From the NCBI GenBank assembly GCA_023144145.1, contig JAGLGG010000107.1, positions 1 through 15,809 of the forward strand: a DNA stretch of 15,809 nucleotides, written 5' to 3'. The notes under the pieces are model-generated. The model was given only the letters and a program-made list of their open reading frames with translations, did not search any database and was not told the origin of the DNA. This DNA comes from Anaerolineales bacterium (GTDB lineage Bacteria > Chloroflexota > Anaerolineae > Anaerolineales > E44-bin32). Positions within the stretch are counted from its first letter, which is position 1; each line of letters starts with the position of its first letter. Shown piece after piece: positions 1 through 7,231 of the stretch. Both the position numbers and the translations under genes were made by a program.

Positions 1-3000
1 TCCAAGGATTCATCACCAAAAACGGATTCAGCCAACCCTTTAACGGCCAGTACGGGTCCGCTGCCGAAACTTGCCTGTTCATCACCTGGCCAGCCACCAA
101 TATCTCGGAATCCTTCGTACAATAACCGAGCAGAGCCAAAGTTTCCAAGTAACACGAGTGCGACTGCCGCCATCGCTCCCGCAGCCCGTGCACCACCTCG
201 ATTTTGATGCTTGTCACGCGCCCTGATGCCCATGTAAAGGTTGTAGCCAATCGAGTAAGCACCCAATGCTGTCAAGGAGAAAAGCGTCGGGATCACCAAG
301 TTGTAGGCGGAGGAGGGGATAATTCCGAGGAGCTTTATCGGCACTCCTATCAGGACAAACCCGTAGTAGTAATAATTAATATTTCCACCTGCGAACCAGG
401 GATCGTATGGGGGAAAGGTGCTGCTCTTCAACACAGCATTCAGGTAAGAGAAGTCCATGGGCTTCTCTCCCCCTTTATACGGATGCCATAAATCTGGATT
501 GCCAAGCCGTATGGCCAGATCGAAGATAAAGAAACCAAGGGCTAGGACTTCTATTAAAAGAATGGTCTTACGATTTTCAATAAAGAATTTTTTGAGCTCA
601 TCGCGGTCCCTCCAAGCTATCCCCGCAGATATGAGCGCTATCAAAACCAGGATCAATAGAATGACAGGCCTCTCGACCGCGATGCCGAAATTTCCAACAA
701 TCCATGTTCCATAAGAAAGAATGAGTAACCCAAACAATTTCGAGAGTGCATATCCACCATCGTATAAACCTTTGAAGACAATGCGAGTGATGGGGAAGAT
801 GAGAATACCTAAAATGCCAATCGCTACCCACCAGATAATGACAGTTAGAAAATCTGAGCGATTAATGAGATTATCCCGATTGAATATCTCTGACCAAGTA
901 CCTTCACCCTTTTGACCTTCGAACTTCTCATCAAATAATTGGATGTTTTGAGAAACCGAGGTCAGGTCTTTTGGCGCTGAGGTATCCACGTTGCTCAGAT
1001 CAACTTGCGATAGAAACTCTCTTACGTGCTCTTCGGAAAAGTCCGATGTCTTTGCGAAAATGAGCGCTTTGGGATGGTCGTATACTGTGAACGCTTCTTC
1101 GGCAAGTTGATCATTAATCTCAATACCTGCGAACTGTGGGTTGCTTTGATGTACAGAAACAAGCTCGAAACCTAAGGAACCTTCAATTGACCCGGGTTGT
1201 GCCCTCGCTGCGCATTCAAGCACCTCATCAGGCCAATGGCATCCAAACAGTGCTCGATAATATGCAGTCGTTAATGGATAGCGTGCAGGGACCCTGGTTG
1301 TCGTTCCATATTGCCGGTTGGTTGCTATGGCGATGAAATCCCCTTCAGCTAGAGTGTTAACAATACGATCCAACTTATCTGAAATCTGATCGTTGTTACG
1401 GTCTTCATTATCTGGCCAATAAAGTTCTTGATTCAACCCAACGTAAAGTCCCGAAAATCCTGTCCTTCCATCAATTGAGAAAGGGAGTCCTAAATCCCAA
1501 GTGGTTTCGCTAATAATTCGCGATCCACGGAATGATAGCCCAACTCCTTTAATCAGGTCGAATTTAAGATTGTAGGTCACTCCTGCTTCAATTTGGATCG
1601 GTCGATCCAAGGAAAGGCTAAGCCCGTTGTCACCAGAACTAGTGATCTCACCCACGTAGCTGACACTGGCTAGAGATACTTCTCGATCGGATGGGTCAAG
1701 CAATTCAACTTTAAGGTCTACAAGAGATGAAGTGTTATCAATGTTGCGTACATGTGGCAGGAGGATTGAGGTAACTTCTCCGGAGGAATTGCTAAAGATT
1801 CTTCCGACAAGAGACTTTCCATTGAGAAGGGTGAAGGAATTAGGAAGGGGAATACGGGCAGTATTCTGTCCGTCGTCATTAACCATACCTACCCAAACCT
1901 GATCACGAAGCTCAAGCAACTGCCCTGCTACTAGTTCAATTCGAAGTAAATATTGCCGACCAGCGTTCACCTCAACTTGTGGCTCTGCGTTGAATGCGAT
2001 GTCCATATTACCGATATTCAATTTTCCTTCAAAACGAGTGCTTCCCAGCAGGTTCCTGCCTTCTAAGTCATCATAGAGTGCTAAATCGATAATAAGGTCC
2101 TCACCAAGCCCTGGGGATTCTTCAGAAATGCTCAATTGAAGTGTACTGAGCCTTCCCCAGGTATCTGGCTTGAATGTGAGATCGAGTGCGGTTCCTGCGT
2201 TAGACGCCAAAACTGCATTCGCAGATAACGATCCCGGCTCATAGTGTTTCTCGCCGTTATCATCCAGTACGAGATTGATACTTCCAGGTACGTTGCGGTA
2301 AATCCAGCGGGAGGCATCAACTTGTGTGTGAGGCTCCTTATAGATGTTCACGAATGAGAACGCCCAGAACGCAGTGCTGATGAGCACGATGGCCATGCTA
2401 GTGCCTATGGCCAATCTGGCGAAATTTCGCCGATTCTCATGTGCGGTGCTGGAGACTTTATCCCAAGCTTTCCACAGCCCCCAAGAACCTAAGACCACAA
2501 GAGTTGGAAAAATCGGATATTGGTAGCGCAAGGTTTGCGTGAAGCCGCTAGATTGCCAAATAAAATAGGCTCCTGTCCAGACAACAAGAATTGCATGTTG
2601 AAACTCATGACTTCGAACCATGCGCCAAATTGCCCAGGAAAAACCGATCCAGGAAATCAATCCCAAGGGAGTGCCAAGCCCCCAAACAACAAGATTTTTC
2701 AAGCTGAACAGGATAGGTATTCGCATCGCCCACTGAAGTGCTGGGGGAAAGTCTGCCGCTCCCGTTTGCTGTCGTCGAACTTCTATGAGATTTGAGAAGA
2801 ACTGCGCGTTGGGCTTGATGTCAAAAAATGATGGTCCCTCGAAGGCATAGGGTTGGAAAATTCTGAAAATAAGTAATGAGATCACCGCAGCCAGGGCAAG
2901 ATAAAGTACTCCCCTGACCAGTTCCTTTACACGAGATTGATCCTCCTCTTTCCAAATCCTCAATGCAACCACAATGACAGATACTAATGCTAAGGGGAAG

Positions 3001-3656
3001 GCATTCACCTTTGATGCCGTAGCAAGCCCCAATGAGGCCCCAAAAAGGGCATAGTTCCACCATTTGCCAACTTTATAAGCACGAATTGCGAAGAAAATGC
3101 CTAAAAGGATGAAGGTGTTTGCGAATGGATCTACGACAAAGAAATGCGAGTGTTGAATTGCTAATACACTTAATGCCGCAAATGCGGCAGCCAACAATCC
3201 AACCCGCTTACGATAGAGATTCGATCCAATCAAGTAGACCAGGAATACAGAGGCCAGATCAAAGCTTGCGGAGGCCATCCGACCGACAATGTGGATCTGG
3301 TTGTAATCAGTTTGCGAGACCCATTCTGCGATGAAACGAACAAGAAATATCGGAAATGTTCCGTAGACGAAAAAACCAAATCCTGCATTATTTGGGTTCA
3401 AGGGTGAAAGTTCGGTGTCGAAGTAATCGCCGATCCCGGCTGGCAACCCAATGCCGGTTTCCACCATTGTTAGAAAGCGTTCATCGGGGTGTGGGTGAGA
3501 TCCGTCATCCCAATCAATGCCGACGAACCTTAGATATGCCCCAATCCCTAGGATGAGAATTAGGAGCCCTATCGAAAGCAACTCCTTAGCCCAAGCAGAA
3601 TTTGATTTCTTTATTGCAACCTCTGAAGGGCCACCCAATTCCTCGTCCATCAACAT
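1..3656 (-). CDS. Giant membrane protein: N-terminal GT39-like domain, middle beta-rich region, C-terminal Chlor_Arch_YYY (DUF2298) domain; 3' end cut by window edge
   Basis: Open from an ATG at 3656 to the left edge, about 1218 codons with no stop, so the C-terminus is missing. The start overlaps the stop of the upstream gene (TAATG), suggesting translational coupling; a second in-frame ATG lies at 3650. After one TM helix (about residues 25-43) comes HPHPDERF (54-61), an acidic luminal motif of the kind seen in GT39/PMT-type transferases, then many TM segments and a downstream DFPPALQWA stretch. A long soluble, probably beta-rich region follows (roughly residues 440-880). The last part is again hydrophobic and carries GNPDLWHP (1052-1059), then GGEKPMDF and NINYYYYG (YYYYG at 1095-1099), the signature of the Chlor_Arch_YYY family. 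The family's biochemical role is unknown; a lipid-linked sugar transferase acting at the outer membrane face is inference from the N-terminal domain. Identity of the family is nearly certain, function is not. Confidence 0.93.
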   Translation of the reverse strand, partial: MLMDEELGGPSEVAIKKSNSAWAKELLSIGLLILILGIGAYLRFVGIDWDDGSHPHPDERFLTMVETGIGLPAGIGDYFDTELSPLNPNNAGFGFFVYGTFPIFLVRFIAEWVSQTDYNQIHIVGRMASASFDLASVFLVYLIGSNLYRKRVGLLAAAFAALSVLAIQHSHFFVVDPFANTFILLGIFFAIRAYKVGKWWNYALFGASLGLATASKVNAFPLALVSVIVVALRIWKEEDQSRVKELVRGVLYLALAAVISLLIFRIFQPYAFEGPSFFDIKPNAQFFSNLIEVRRQQTGAADFPPALQWAMRIPILFSLKNLVVWGLGTPLGLISWIGFSWAIWRMVRSHEFQHAILVVWTGAYFIWQSSGFTQTLRYQYPIFPTLVVLGSWGLWKAWDKVSSTAHENRRNFARLAIGTSMAIVLISTAFWAFSFVNIYKEPHTQVDASRWIYRNVPGSINLVLDDNGEKHYEPGSLSANAVLASNAGTALDLTFKPDTWGRLSTLQLSISEESPGLGEDLIIDLALYDDLEGRNLLGSTRFEGKLNIGNMDIAFNAEPQVEVNAGRQYLLRIELVAGQLLELRDQVWVGMVNDDGQNTARIPLPNSFTLLNGKSLVGRIFSNSSGEVTSILLPHVRNIDNTSSLVDLKVELLDPSDREVSLASVSYVGEITSSGDNGLSLSLDRPIQIEAGVTYNLKFDLIKGVGLSFRGSRIISETTWDLGLPFSIDGRTGFSGLYVGLNQELYWPDNEDRNNDQISDKLDRIVNTLAEGDFIAIATNRQYGTTTRVPARYPLTTAYYRALFGCHWPDEVLECAARAQPGSIEGSLGFELVSVHQSNPQFAGIEINDQLAEEAFTVYDHPKALIFAKTSDFSEEHVREFLSQVDLSNVDTSAPKDLTSVSQNIQLFDEKFEGQKGEGTWSEIFNRDNLINRSDFLTVIIWWVAIGILGILIFPITRIVFKGLYDGGYALSKLFGLLILSYGTWIVGNFGIAVERPVILLILVLIALISAGIAWRDRDELKKFFIENRKTILLIEVLALGFFIFDLAIRLGNPDLWHPYKGGEKPMDFSYLNAVLKSSTFPPYDPWFAGGNINYYYYGFVLIGVPIKLLGIIPSSAYNLVIPTLFSLTALGAYSIGYNLYMGIRARDKHQNRGGARAAGAMAAVALVLLGNFGSARLLYEGFRDIGGWPGDEQASFGSGPVLAVKGLAESVFGDESL

Positions 3657-5881
3657 TATTCTTCACTTTCGGTACTAGGGTATCCCTGCTCGCCGACAGG
3701 TGGTACGAAATAAATCATAAAGTCATGACCTTCTACTTCACTCTCGATTTTGGATAGTATTCCACTCGGGAATGTGGCTCTCAAAGATTCGAGCCCAAGT
3801 TCGTCGTCAGGTTTAAGAATAAACAATTGAGCAAGAGTCTCAACCGGCAATTCTACCAATGCCTCCGGCATAATACTGTAATCAATTCTAGGGTTCGCAC
3901 CGGCAATCATGGCGACCAGGCGTCCATCAAGCCAATGTGGTGTCGAAATTATATGTGCCGTTTCATAATTGCCAACCGAAGCAGCAAACCCTTTAATGTA
4001 CTCCCCTACCTCGCGGGTGTTCCAAGTTTTTAACCGATGCTGGGTCCTGTATTCATTGAAAGTTAGATTGTAATTTTCTAGGAGAATAATTGAAGCAAGA
4101 AGAGCCATTACACTAATAGCAATATTGCGTGCGCGTCTGCCCTCCCAAGCCCCTCGAGCCCATCTGTAGAATGATGTAAAGGCAACTGCTGCAATTGTAA
4201 ACACCGGAACTAATGCGCCAGAGGCACGTACTGGGGATGGATTCTCTGCAGGAAATGCCAAGGAAAGTATGGAAGGCAGCATGAGAATTGGGACAAGAAG
4301 TAGGATGAACAAGTCCATCCATTCACGCTGGCGCAAATATCGAACAAAAACAATCACTATTCCAAGGAGAAAGAAAGCCCCGGTCACCCAGTCCAGCGCA
4401 GGGCGGTCGGGCATGGATACATCCCATTGATCACCGTTATCCCAATTGAGCATTAAAAGCGCATCCCCAAGATTATCCACCAAGATCATAATTGGCGATC
4501 CGGGATAAGGTCCTTCCGCAGTACCTACCCTTGTCCGCTCCCACGCAAAATACACATCCGGCATTTCACTTATTACACTGAACAGAGGGAGAAAAATCAC
4601 AAATCCGATTACGGCCGACATCATCACCCAAGTTGCTACTCGTATTCGAACATCTCCTGCTCTTGTATGCAAAAAGTAGAGTGCTGCGCCAACAATAATC
4701 GCAAAGGGGATTATTCTGGCTGGGCCATATCCGTGCAGCCCAAGACCAACGGCAATTCCCATCAATAAGAAATCATTTCGGCTTTGCCTACGAAGAGCTT
4801 TAACCAAAAAGTAAAGGGCTGGAGCAGCAAATAAGGGGAGTAGTGGAAATCCTAGTCCAAGACGGCTGATGATGTTGGGCCAATGTGCCACCCCAGCGAG
4901 GAACATGGCACCTAAGCCCACAAATCGTCCACCATATTCCTGTGCAAATAAATATACAAAGGGCAGCGTTGACAGACCTGCAAATATCATAGAGATTTTG
5001 AGTGTCGTGAAAGAAATGCCTGTTCCCAACATCTGCGCCGTTCCAGCAGCCAGGTACATTTCTAGCCCTTCTCGCCCATTAAATCGGGGGAAGAAAATCG
5101 AGTAATTTCCTTCCAAAATGTCTAGAACATCAAGCAATTTCTCAGCCTGTACACTCCACATGTCATACGGGATTTCATCCAACCGGCTTATGCGGAAAAT
5201 TATGATAGTTAGAACACATCCAGCCACCAAAAATTCCCAGAGACCAACATGGATTTTCCAGCCTTCCAGTTCTGTCAGGATTTTCTTGAAACGCTGTAAT
5301 GGTGAGTCGCCCTGCCAAAACGCTAATAGGAAAAATAATAAGGCGCAAGACCAAGTAAACAGATTGAGTAAATTGAAACTATTACCTCGAGTGAGAAAAA
5401 AAGTGAATAAGGAAAAAACTGCGCCAAAAAGCAGGTAGTAGAGACGTACTCCGGATTCATCCCTCGAAACATGTTGTCGATCGGATTTGTCGAAGCGAAA
5501 ATCACCCGCCCATGTTGCCCAGCCGATTAAGATCAAAGCCCATGCGTAAAAGATGATTGGAAAAATTGTGTTAGCTGGCTTGAATTCCAATGCAAATTGT
5601 GCGAGCAGGGCAAAGAATATGGCAGTTGGCACCCTAAATTTGTTTGTACTTAGATTCAGATATAAAACCGCTGCAATTCGAGTTATGAATGATTCTTGGT
5701 CTTCATCAATATCCGGCAAGTATGGGGGCTCTTGGATTGGCTCAAAGGGCTCCCTATCGGTCGGAAGCTGACTTTCTTCGGGAATCGGAATGGGCTTTCT
5801 GCGCAAGAGTGATACAAACCAATCCCAAACGGAGGGTTCAGCGGTTGGTTCATTAGTAGGCGATTTATCCAAGTTTTCCAT
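3656..5881 (-). CDS. GT39-family (PMT_2/ArnT-like) integral membrane glycosyltransferase
   Basis: About 741 residues from the ATG at 5881; the frame extends upstream to 5977, but that extension is not family-like and the 5881 ATG has a GGAAG ribosome-binding sequence just upstream. Residues 1-65 are a proline- and acid-rich cytoplasmic tail. Hydrophobic helices follow at about 84-100, 104-121, 147-164, 170-188 and 210-229, with more further on. The catalytic loop is recognisable: RLDEIPYD (233-240) supplies the acidic residues typical of GT-C enzymes, then an FFPRFNGREGLEMY segment (about 263-276) resembling the family's NGRExLxxY motif. The C-terminal 120 residues look soluble. Such proteins transfer sugars from polyprenyl-phosphate donors on the extracytoplasmic side; donor and acceptor cannot be read here. 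Its stop overlaps the start of the YYY giant by one base, so the two are probably made together. An oligosaccharyltransferase-like role is an alternative. Confidence 0.85.
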   Translation of the reverse strand: MENLDKSPTNEPTAEPSVWDWFVSLLRRKPIPIPEESQLPTDREPFEPIQEPPYLPDIDEDQESFITRIAAVLYLNLSTNKFRVPTAIFFALLAQFALEFKPANTIFPIIFYAWALILIGWATWAGDFRFDKSDRQHVSRDESGVRLYYLLFGAVFSLFTFFLTRGNSFNLLNLFTWSCALLFFLLAFWQGDSPLQRFKKILTELEGWKIHVGLWEFLVAGCVLTIIIFRISRLDEIPYDMWSVQAEKLLDVLDILEGNYSIFFPRFNGREGLEMYLAAGTAQMLGTGISFTTLKISMIFAGLSTLPFVYLFAQEYGGRFVGLGAMFLAGVAHWPNIISRLGLGFPLLPLFAAPALYFLVKALRRQSRNDFLLMGIAVGLGLHGYGPARIIPFAIIVGAALYFLHTRAGDVRIRVATWVMMSAVIGFVIFLPLFSVISEMPDVYFAWERTRVGTAEGPYPGSPIMILVDNLGDALLMLNWDNGDQWDVSMPDRPALDWVTGAFFLLGIVIVFVRYLRQREWMDLFILLLVPILMLPSILSLAFPAENPSPVRASGALVPVFTIAAVAFTSFYRWARGAWEGRRARNIAISVMALLASIILLENYNLTFNEYRTQHRLKTWNTREVGEYIKGFAASVGNYETAHIISTPHWLDGRLVAMIAGANPRIDYSIMPEALVELPVETLAQLFILKPDDELGLESLRATFPSGILSKIESEVEGHDFMIYFVPPVGEQGYPSTESEE

Positions 5882-5904
5882 CACGCTTCCAATAGAGAAA
5901 ATCC

Positions 5905-5919
5905 GGGGAGTATATCCCC
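5905..5919 (-). promoter_or_regulatory. GGGGA-5-TCCCC palindrome over a putative -10 box of the GT39 gene
   Basis: Forward strand reads GGGGAGTATATCCCC, two perfect 5-bp arms around a 5-bp centre. Read on the minus strand, TATACT at 5914-5909 matches five of six bases of a sigma70 -10 element and would start RNA about 20 bases before the ATG at 5881. No good -35 hexamer is present at 16-18 bp, so an activator-dependent promoter or chance are both possible. Confidence 0.3.
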
Positions 5920-6006
5920 AGTGTTCTGCACAGCAGTTAATTGTACCCACTTGCCCACGATGTGCTTGGGGGTCCATTCATGTTTCATTGCCCTGACCGC
6001 GTACAT

Positions 6007-6069
6007 AAACGGCGGAGGCTCAAGCTACACGAAGTCTATCCCTATACGAAGTTTAGCCCGCCGCCGTTT
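6007..6069. repeat. Inverted repeat AAACGGCGG / CCGCCGTTT with 45-base loop
   Basis: AAACGGCGG at 6007-6015 is the exact complement of CCGCCGTTT at 6061-6069. The loop contains a near-duplicate ACACGAAGT / ATACGAAGT pair. The right arm runs into the first 33-bp direct repeat. It could fold in RNA or mark the end of a small non-coding element. Confidence 0.45.
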
Positions 6070-6092
6070 CCGATTCAGTAAACCCCCGGGGG
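6060..6092. repeat. 33-bp direct repeat, copy 1 (ends in CCCCCGGGGG)
   Basis: Starts GCCGCCG and ends CCCCCGGGGG. It matches 6229-6261 at 29 of 33 positions by hand alignment; the four differences are single substitutions. The last 10 bases are a perfect palindrome, extended to ACCCCCGGGGGT at 6082-6093. Confidence 0.8.
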
Positions 6093-6126
6093 TCTAGCCA
6101 AGAAATCTGTGTCAGCCAAATAGATG

Positions 6127-6150
6127 CCTAGACCCCCGGGGGTTAAGATG
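6127..6150. repeat. Second CCCCCGGGGG palindrome, inverted relative to copy 1
   Basis: ACCCCCGGGGGT lies at 6132-6143. Its left flank (GCCTAGA) matches the reverse complement of the right flank of copy 1 (TCTAGCC) at six of seven bases, so copies 1 and 2 make an imperfect long inverted repeat. Its right flank shares GATGGCC with the third copy, so the unit may have been duplicated in both orientations. Confidence 0.65.
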
Positions 6151-6154
6151 GCCG

Positions 6155-6174
6155 CCCGGGCATGGGGGCCCGGG
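6155..6174. repeat. GC-only hairpin, 7-bp stem
   Basis: CCCGGGC at 6155-6161 pairs with GCCCGGG at 6168-6174 around a 6-base loop. All stem pairs are G-C. No T-run follows on either strand, so it is not a standard intrinsic terminator. Confidence 0.5.
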
Positions 6175-6180
6175 TTGCTG

Positions 6181-6222
6181 GCTGACGGCTGTTTGCTGAT
6201 GGCTGATGGCTGATGGCTATTT
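6181..6222. repeat. Six-unit tandem array of a 7-bp GCTGATG-like motif
   Basis: Contiguous 7-base units: GCTGACG, GCTGTTT, then GCTGATG three times (6195-6215), then GCTATTT. The perfect core is three units long, with degenerate units at both ends. This is what slipped-strand expansion of a short intergenic motif would give. Confidence 0.8.
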
Positions 6223-6228
6223 TTCCAT

Positions 6229-6261
6229 GCCGCCGCTCCCGACTCAGTCAACCCCCGGGGG
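6229..6261. repeat. 33-bp direct repeat, copy 2
   Basis: Matches 6060-6092 at 29 of 33 positions. Its palindrome has one extra G (six Gs at 6257-6262). It lies immediately beyond the 7-bp tandem array, so the two 33-bp copies flank the array and the GC hairpin. Confidence 0.8.
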
Positions 6262-6334
6262 GTGACGATGGCCAGAGTACTTGAATTGCGTTTGGGGTAA
6301 AAGTCATCAAGTAAATTTGTGGTTTGTTCGCCAA

Positions 6335-7231
6335 TTATGCTTTGCGCGCTTTCACTAAAACGTTCACAAAGGTATTACGATTATCCACGAGGGGTCGGTC
6401 ATTCAATTTATCGATCGACCGAAAGATTGAAACTCCAATATTCACTGGATTAAACACACTGCCGGGATTCTTATCAGCCGAGAAGCGATCAGCTGCTGTT
6501 CGCATTCCCCTTGGAAGGAAGTTCCGTTCAAGCAACGGTTTCCCCAAACCATAAACGATGAAGTGTGAAAACGGAAAGCTATAATGAGTGGATTCTTCAA
6601 TCACTTCAACTTCGAAACCAGCCTGGTCCAAAACGGAGTCAAGGTCGTCTGGTGTATAAAGTCTTTCATGGTTGGTCCAGATACCAACCAGTGGTCCTGA
6701 GCGAAGCGGATTAAGACCCAGGCCCGTTCGAATCCGGTTGATTGGATCCCAGAGAAAGGGATAGTTCATATGGGGCACTGAAATAGCTAAAATACCACCT
6801 GGTTTAAGAATTCGGTGAATTTGCTTTAAACCATAAACATCGTTAGATAAATGCTCCAGAACCTCGCTGAGTAACACTTTGTCGAAGCTGCGGGATGAGA
6901 AGGGCAGGTCTTCCACCATCCCACTAACAAAATTCACATTTGGATTTTCGATCTGAGCCTGACGCAGCCGGAAGGTGTCATAATCGTAACCAACTCGCCA
7001 TAATTCTCTGATACGCCCCATTGCCATAAGATAGAAACCCATCCCGCAACCCAGATCAATGATCCGATCACCATCACCAATCTCCAAATAGTCGAGCAAA
7101 ATCTTTGCTCTTCTCCGGTACGCCATATCAGCTTCGTTGCCTAATAGACCATCCAGAACTTCAAGATCCACCTTTGAGAGAGAACTCCACATGTTTGAGG
7201 GATCGCGATACCGCAGCCGCTGAAGGTTCAT
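6335..7231 (-). CDS. Class I SAM-dependent methyltransferase (Methyltransf_11 type)
   Basis: 298 residues. Motif I is IIDLGCGMG (57-65), the glycine-rich SAM-binding loop. An acidic EDLPF (107-111) follows, then a SEVLEHL segment (122-128) and LKPGG (142-146), the usual order of a Rossmann-fold methyltransferase. Residues 147-298 form an extended C-terminal part without a known catalytic motif. The ATG overlaps the stop of the GT4 gene in an ATGA junction, with GGAGAGG five bases upstream, so it is translated with that glycosyltransferase. The substrate cannot be read; methylation of a sugar, glycolipid or polyprenyl intermediate of the same pathway is inference from the neighbours. A ubiquinone/menaquinone methyltransferase is less likely given the context. 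No transmembrane segment is apparent. Confidence 0.85.
   Translation of the reverse strand: MNLQRLRYRDPSNMWSSLSKVDLEVLDGLLGNEADMAYRRRAKILLDYLEIGDGDRIIDLGCGMGFYLMAMGRIRELWRVGYDYDTFRLRQAQIENPNVNFVSGMVEDLPFSSRSFDKVLLSEVLEHLSNDVYGLKQIHRILKPGGILAISVPHMNYPFLWDPINRIRTGLGLNPLRSGPLVGIWTNHERLYTPDDLDSVLDQAGFEVEVIEESTHYSFPFSHFIVYGLGKPLLERNFLPRGMRTAADRFSADKNPGSVFNPVNIGVSIFRSIDKLNDRPLVDNRNTFVNVLVKARKA

Larger units (their letters stand above)
5882..6334. other. 453-bp intergenic region rich in repeats and palindromes
   Basis: No convincing coding frame. The left end (5882-5920) holds the likely promoter of the GT39 gene. From 6007 to 6262 the DNA is dominated by short repeats: a widely spaced inverted repeat, three copies of a CCCCCGGGGG palindrome, a GC-rich hairpin and a 7-bp tandem array, annotated separately. 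The segment 6263-6334 holds nothing clear. I see no standard hairpin-plus-T-run terminator for the methyltransferase gene that ends at 6335. Confidence 0.7.

Noticed and set aside
5118..5438. 106-codon plus-strand frame inside the GT39 gene
   Set aside because: It is fully antisense to a long, motif-bearing membrane protein; its basic, serine-rich composition is what the complement of hydrophobic codons gives.
5882..5977. N-terminal extension of the GT39 protein to an ATG at 5977
   Set aside because: The added 32 residues are cysteine/histidine-bearing and unlike the family; the ATG at 5881 has the better ribosome-binding sequence and a promoter candidate lies inside the extension.
6307..6334. 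TACTTGA/TCAAGTA pair downstream of the methyltransferase as its terminator
   Set aside because: The stem is only 7 bp with a 22-base loop, is AT-rich and has no T-run after it on the minus strand.
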